From positions 1-26,577 of the forward strand of contig JAEZEB010000110.1 in assembly GCA_023438115.1 (NCBI GenBank): 26,577 nt of DNA. Direction: 5' to 3'. Positions within the stretch are counted from its first letter, which is position 1. Each line of letters starts with the position of its first letter. Positions 26,510 to 26,577 of the stretch are shown here, one piece after another. Made by a program: the position numbers and the translations under genes. Origin of the DNA: Pseudomonadota bacterium (lineage in GTDB: Bacteria; Pseudomonadota; Gammaproteobacteria; Burkholderiales; Burkholderiaceae_C). The notes under the pieces were generated by a model. That model did no database searches and was not told where the DNA came from. It was given only the letters and a program-made list of their open reading frames with translations.

Positions 26510-26577
26510 AGCGACGGTGGCCGGCACGGCCGGCGCGCGAAGGCGCGGCCTGCTGGTGGGGGCGCTTGCCGCGGGCG
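26502..26577 (+). CDS. Start of a probable exported TlpA/thioredoxin-like protein (cut by window edge)
   Basis: ATG 26502 lies inside the end of the previous gene (8-bp overlap) and the frame is open to the window edge, giving about 25 residues. They contain GARRRGLLVGALAAG, an arginine-rich stretch followed by a hydrophobic run, which fits a signal peptide or membrane anchor. In related Burkholderiales, from memory, the gene after this unknown protein encodes a TlpA-like redox protein, but no thioredoxin motif can be seen here, so only export is supported. Confidence 0.5.
   Translation, partial: MNEATVAGTAGARRRGLLVGALAAG

Overview
The window is about 26.6 kb of very GC-rich DNA with tightly packed genes. 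Gene content and protein style point to a betaproteobacterium of the order Burkholderiales, most like Comamonadaceae (Ramlibacter/Variovorax type). This placement is inferred from recognised proteins, not from a search. No rRNA, tRNA, CRISPR array, insertion sequence or phage gene was seen.

Layout. (1) 1-3978, minus strand: a housekeeping run of a YqiA-like esterase, an RNB-domain ribonuclease, a TonB-like protein (overlapping GTGA junction) and aroE, which is cut by the window edge. (2) 4056-8447: two-component genes around rodA. A membrane hybrid histidine kinase converges on, and overlaps, a NarL-type regulator; then come rodA and a second NarL-type regulator. (3) 8467-15719, minus strand: a three-gene overlapping operon of a second membrane hybrid histidine kinase, a 1321-aa GMC oxidoreductase-alpha/beta hydrolase fusion, and a PhoD-like metallophosphatase. 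(4) 15854-17929, divergent from that operon: one protein joining a receiver, a class III nucleotide cyclase and a Ser/Thr kinase. (5) 17973-22548: tldD, a small unknown gene, aroG behind a leader-peptide attenuator, and an unknown 342-aa gene with its own near-consensus promoter. (6) 22577-26577: mpl (minus), a repeat-rich spacer, an AlkK-like acyl-CoA ligase (minus), and divergently an unknown gene overlapping the start of a probable secreted or membrane-anchored protein.

How they may work together. Regions 2-4 form a signalling island: two hybrid kinases, two NarL regulators and one receiver-cyclase-kinase. The kinase-GMC/hydrolase-PhoD operon and the divergent receiver-cyclase-kinase are the best candidate for an undescribed system, perhaps sensing and oxidising a sterol-like or other lipophilic alcohol; the substrate is unknown. 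The clearest regulatory element is upstream of aroG: a 23-codon peptide with FFFGYFWF, a competing antiterminator arm and a textbook terminator, predicting control of the first step of aromatic amino acid synthesis by Phe, Tyr and Trp supply. Several genes also have a -10-like hexamer only 5-8 nt before the start codon, suggesting leaderless or very short-leader mRNAs.
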